Assembly (NCBI RefSeq): GCF_031178195.1
Contig: NZ_JAPSJL010000012.1
Location: 1-64,000, forward strand
Source of the DNA: Zhihengliuella sp.
Lineage (GTDB): Bacteria > Actinomycetota > Actinomycetes > Actinomycetales > Micrococcaceae
Length of the DNA stretch: 64,000 nt
Reading direction: 5' to 3'
In this document: positions 63,461 to 64,000 of the stretch, one piece after another
Layout: every line of letters starts with the position of its first letter
Position numbering within the stretch: the stretch's first letter is position 1
Notes under the pieces: model-generated
Seen by the model: the letters and a program-made list of their open reading frames with translations, nothing else
Told to the model about the DNA's origin: nothing
The model's database searches: none
Program-made: the position numbers and the translations under genes

Positions 63461-64000
63461 GCTGCGGGGTTCCCTCTCGTCAGGGTCTCGATCAGGTCTG
63501 CGTAGCGGCGGCCGAGCCGTCGGAGGTCGCAGTTCTCCGCCACCCAAGCCCGGCCGGACGCCGGGACTGCCAGACGCTGCGGCCGGTCGGCCAGATCCTG
63601 CCACAGTGCGGCGATGGCGTCCGGGTCCGGGGCCACGACGTCGGCCGCACCCGTCCCCTCCAGCAGCCGGGCGGCCTCGCCGCGGACCACGGCGGTGATG
63701 TGCTTGCCGATGGCGAGCAGCTCGTACGTCTTCGAGGGGATGGTCCACTCGAAGCTGCGCCAGTCGTCCCGCAGGGAGACCACGCAGGTGTCGGCCCAGG
63801 TGTAGTGCGCGAGCGTCTCCTCGCCGTGGCTGGGTGGCTGGAAGTCGACGTCGGCGCCGGTCCGGCGGGCGTAGGCCTCGAGCTCGGCCTTGCGGGCTCC
63901 GTTGCCGACGAGCCGGAGGCGGACCCGGTCCCCGGCGAGTCGGGCGGCGTCGATGAGCTTCTCGAGGCCCTGGCTCTCGCCGTGGTTGCCGAGGTACAGG
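63457..64000 (-). CDS. Glycosyltransferase family 4 protein, C-terminal part (partial)
   Basis: The last 180 codons of a gene continuing past the right edge; the frame is open to base 63999. The visible part is the C-lobe of a GT4 enzyme: LYLGNHGESQGLEKLIDAA, RLRLVGNGARKAELEAYA and the donor site WTIPSKTYELLAIGKHITAV, resembling WbuB-type transferases (fucosamine or similar acetamido sugars). It overlaps the 616-residue gene by 4 nt. N-terminus and start unknown. Confidence 0.85.
   Translation of the reverse strand, partial: LYLGNHGESQGLEKLIDAARLAGDRVRLRLVGNGARKAELEAYARRTGADVDFQPPSHGEETLAHYTWADTCVVSLRDDWRSFEWTIPSKTYELLAIGKHITAVVRGEAARLLEGTGAADVVAPDPDAIAALWQDLADRPQRLAVPASGRAWVAENCDLRRLGRRYADLIETLTRGNPAA

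Overview
The window is one continuous stretch of high-GC actinobacterial chromosome. The gene order points to the Micrococcaceae/Arthrobacter side of the phylum: pgi-zwf-opcA, secG-tpiA-pgk-gap, whiA-yvcK-rapZ-uvrC, uvrA, xerC-dprA-comM-yraN, rnhB-lepB-rplS-trmD-rimM-rpsP-ffh, amtB-glnB and ftsY-smc, plus the actinobacterial families DUF3145 and DUF2469. The family placement is inferred from synteny and protein character; no 16S gene is present. No tRNA, rRNA, insertion sequence, prophage or CRISPR array was found.

Positions 1-41100 are conserved core genome. 1-2674 holds the end of pgi, then zwf and opcA (pentose phosphate entry). It meets secG-tpiA-pgk-gap (lower glycolysis and secretion) at a shared hairpin. 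Then come whiA-yvcK-rapZ and uvrC, an acyltransferase with a HAD phosphatase, and uvrA. A GntR regulator lies divergent to a PrsW-type membrane protease. DUF3145, xerC-dprA-comM-yraN and DUF2469 follow, then rnhB, two signal peptidases with rplS, trmD-rimM, khpA-rpsP, ffh, glnB-amtB under a GlnR-type box, ftsY with an SGNH hydrolase, an MFS transporter overlapping the end of smc, and an exported M23 peptidase.

Positions 41254-64000 form a surface-polysaccharide locus that runs off the right edge. Plus-strand genes encode an ABC-2 exporter (permease and ATPase) and two large glycosyltransferases. They meet a long minus-strand block at 47.55 kb. That block holds several more glycosyltransferases, a UDP-ManNAc dehydrogenase (WecC type), and a tightly overlapping four-gene set (nucleotide-sugar dehydrogenase, Gfo/Idh/MocA oxidoreductase, DegT aminotransferase, hexapeptide acetyltransferase) matching the WbpA-B-E-D route to UDP-2,3-diacetamido-glucuronic acid. 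The inferred product is an acidic, teichuronic-acid-like polymer finished in the cytoplasm and exported by the ABC transporter. No initiating phosphosugar transferase or ligase is inside the window.

The most novel material is in this locus: two pairs of paralogous glycosyltransferases with distinctive motifs, several large proteins of unclear fold, and shared arginine-rich N-terminal leaders. Smaller items in the core include a repeat-containing 26-codon reading frame whose end carries the rimM ribosome binding site, a degenerate SOS-like palindrome at uvrA, and a 146-nt convergent overlap of an MFS gene with smc.
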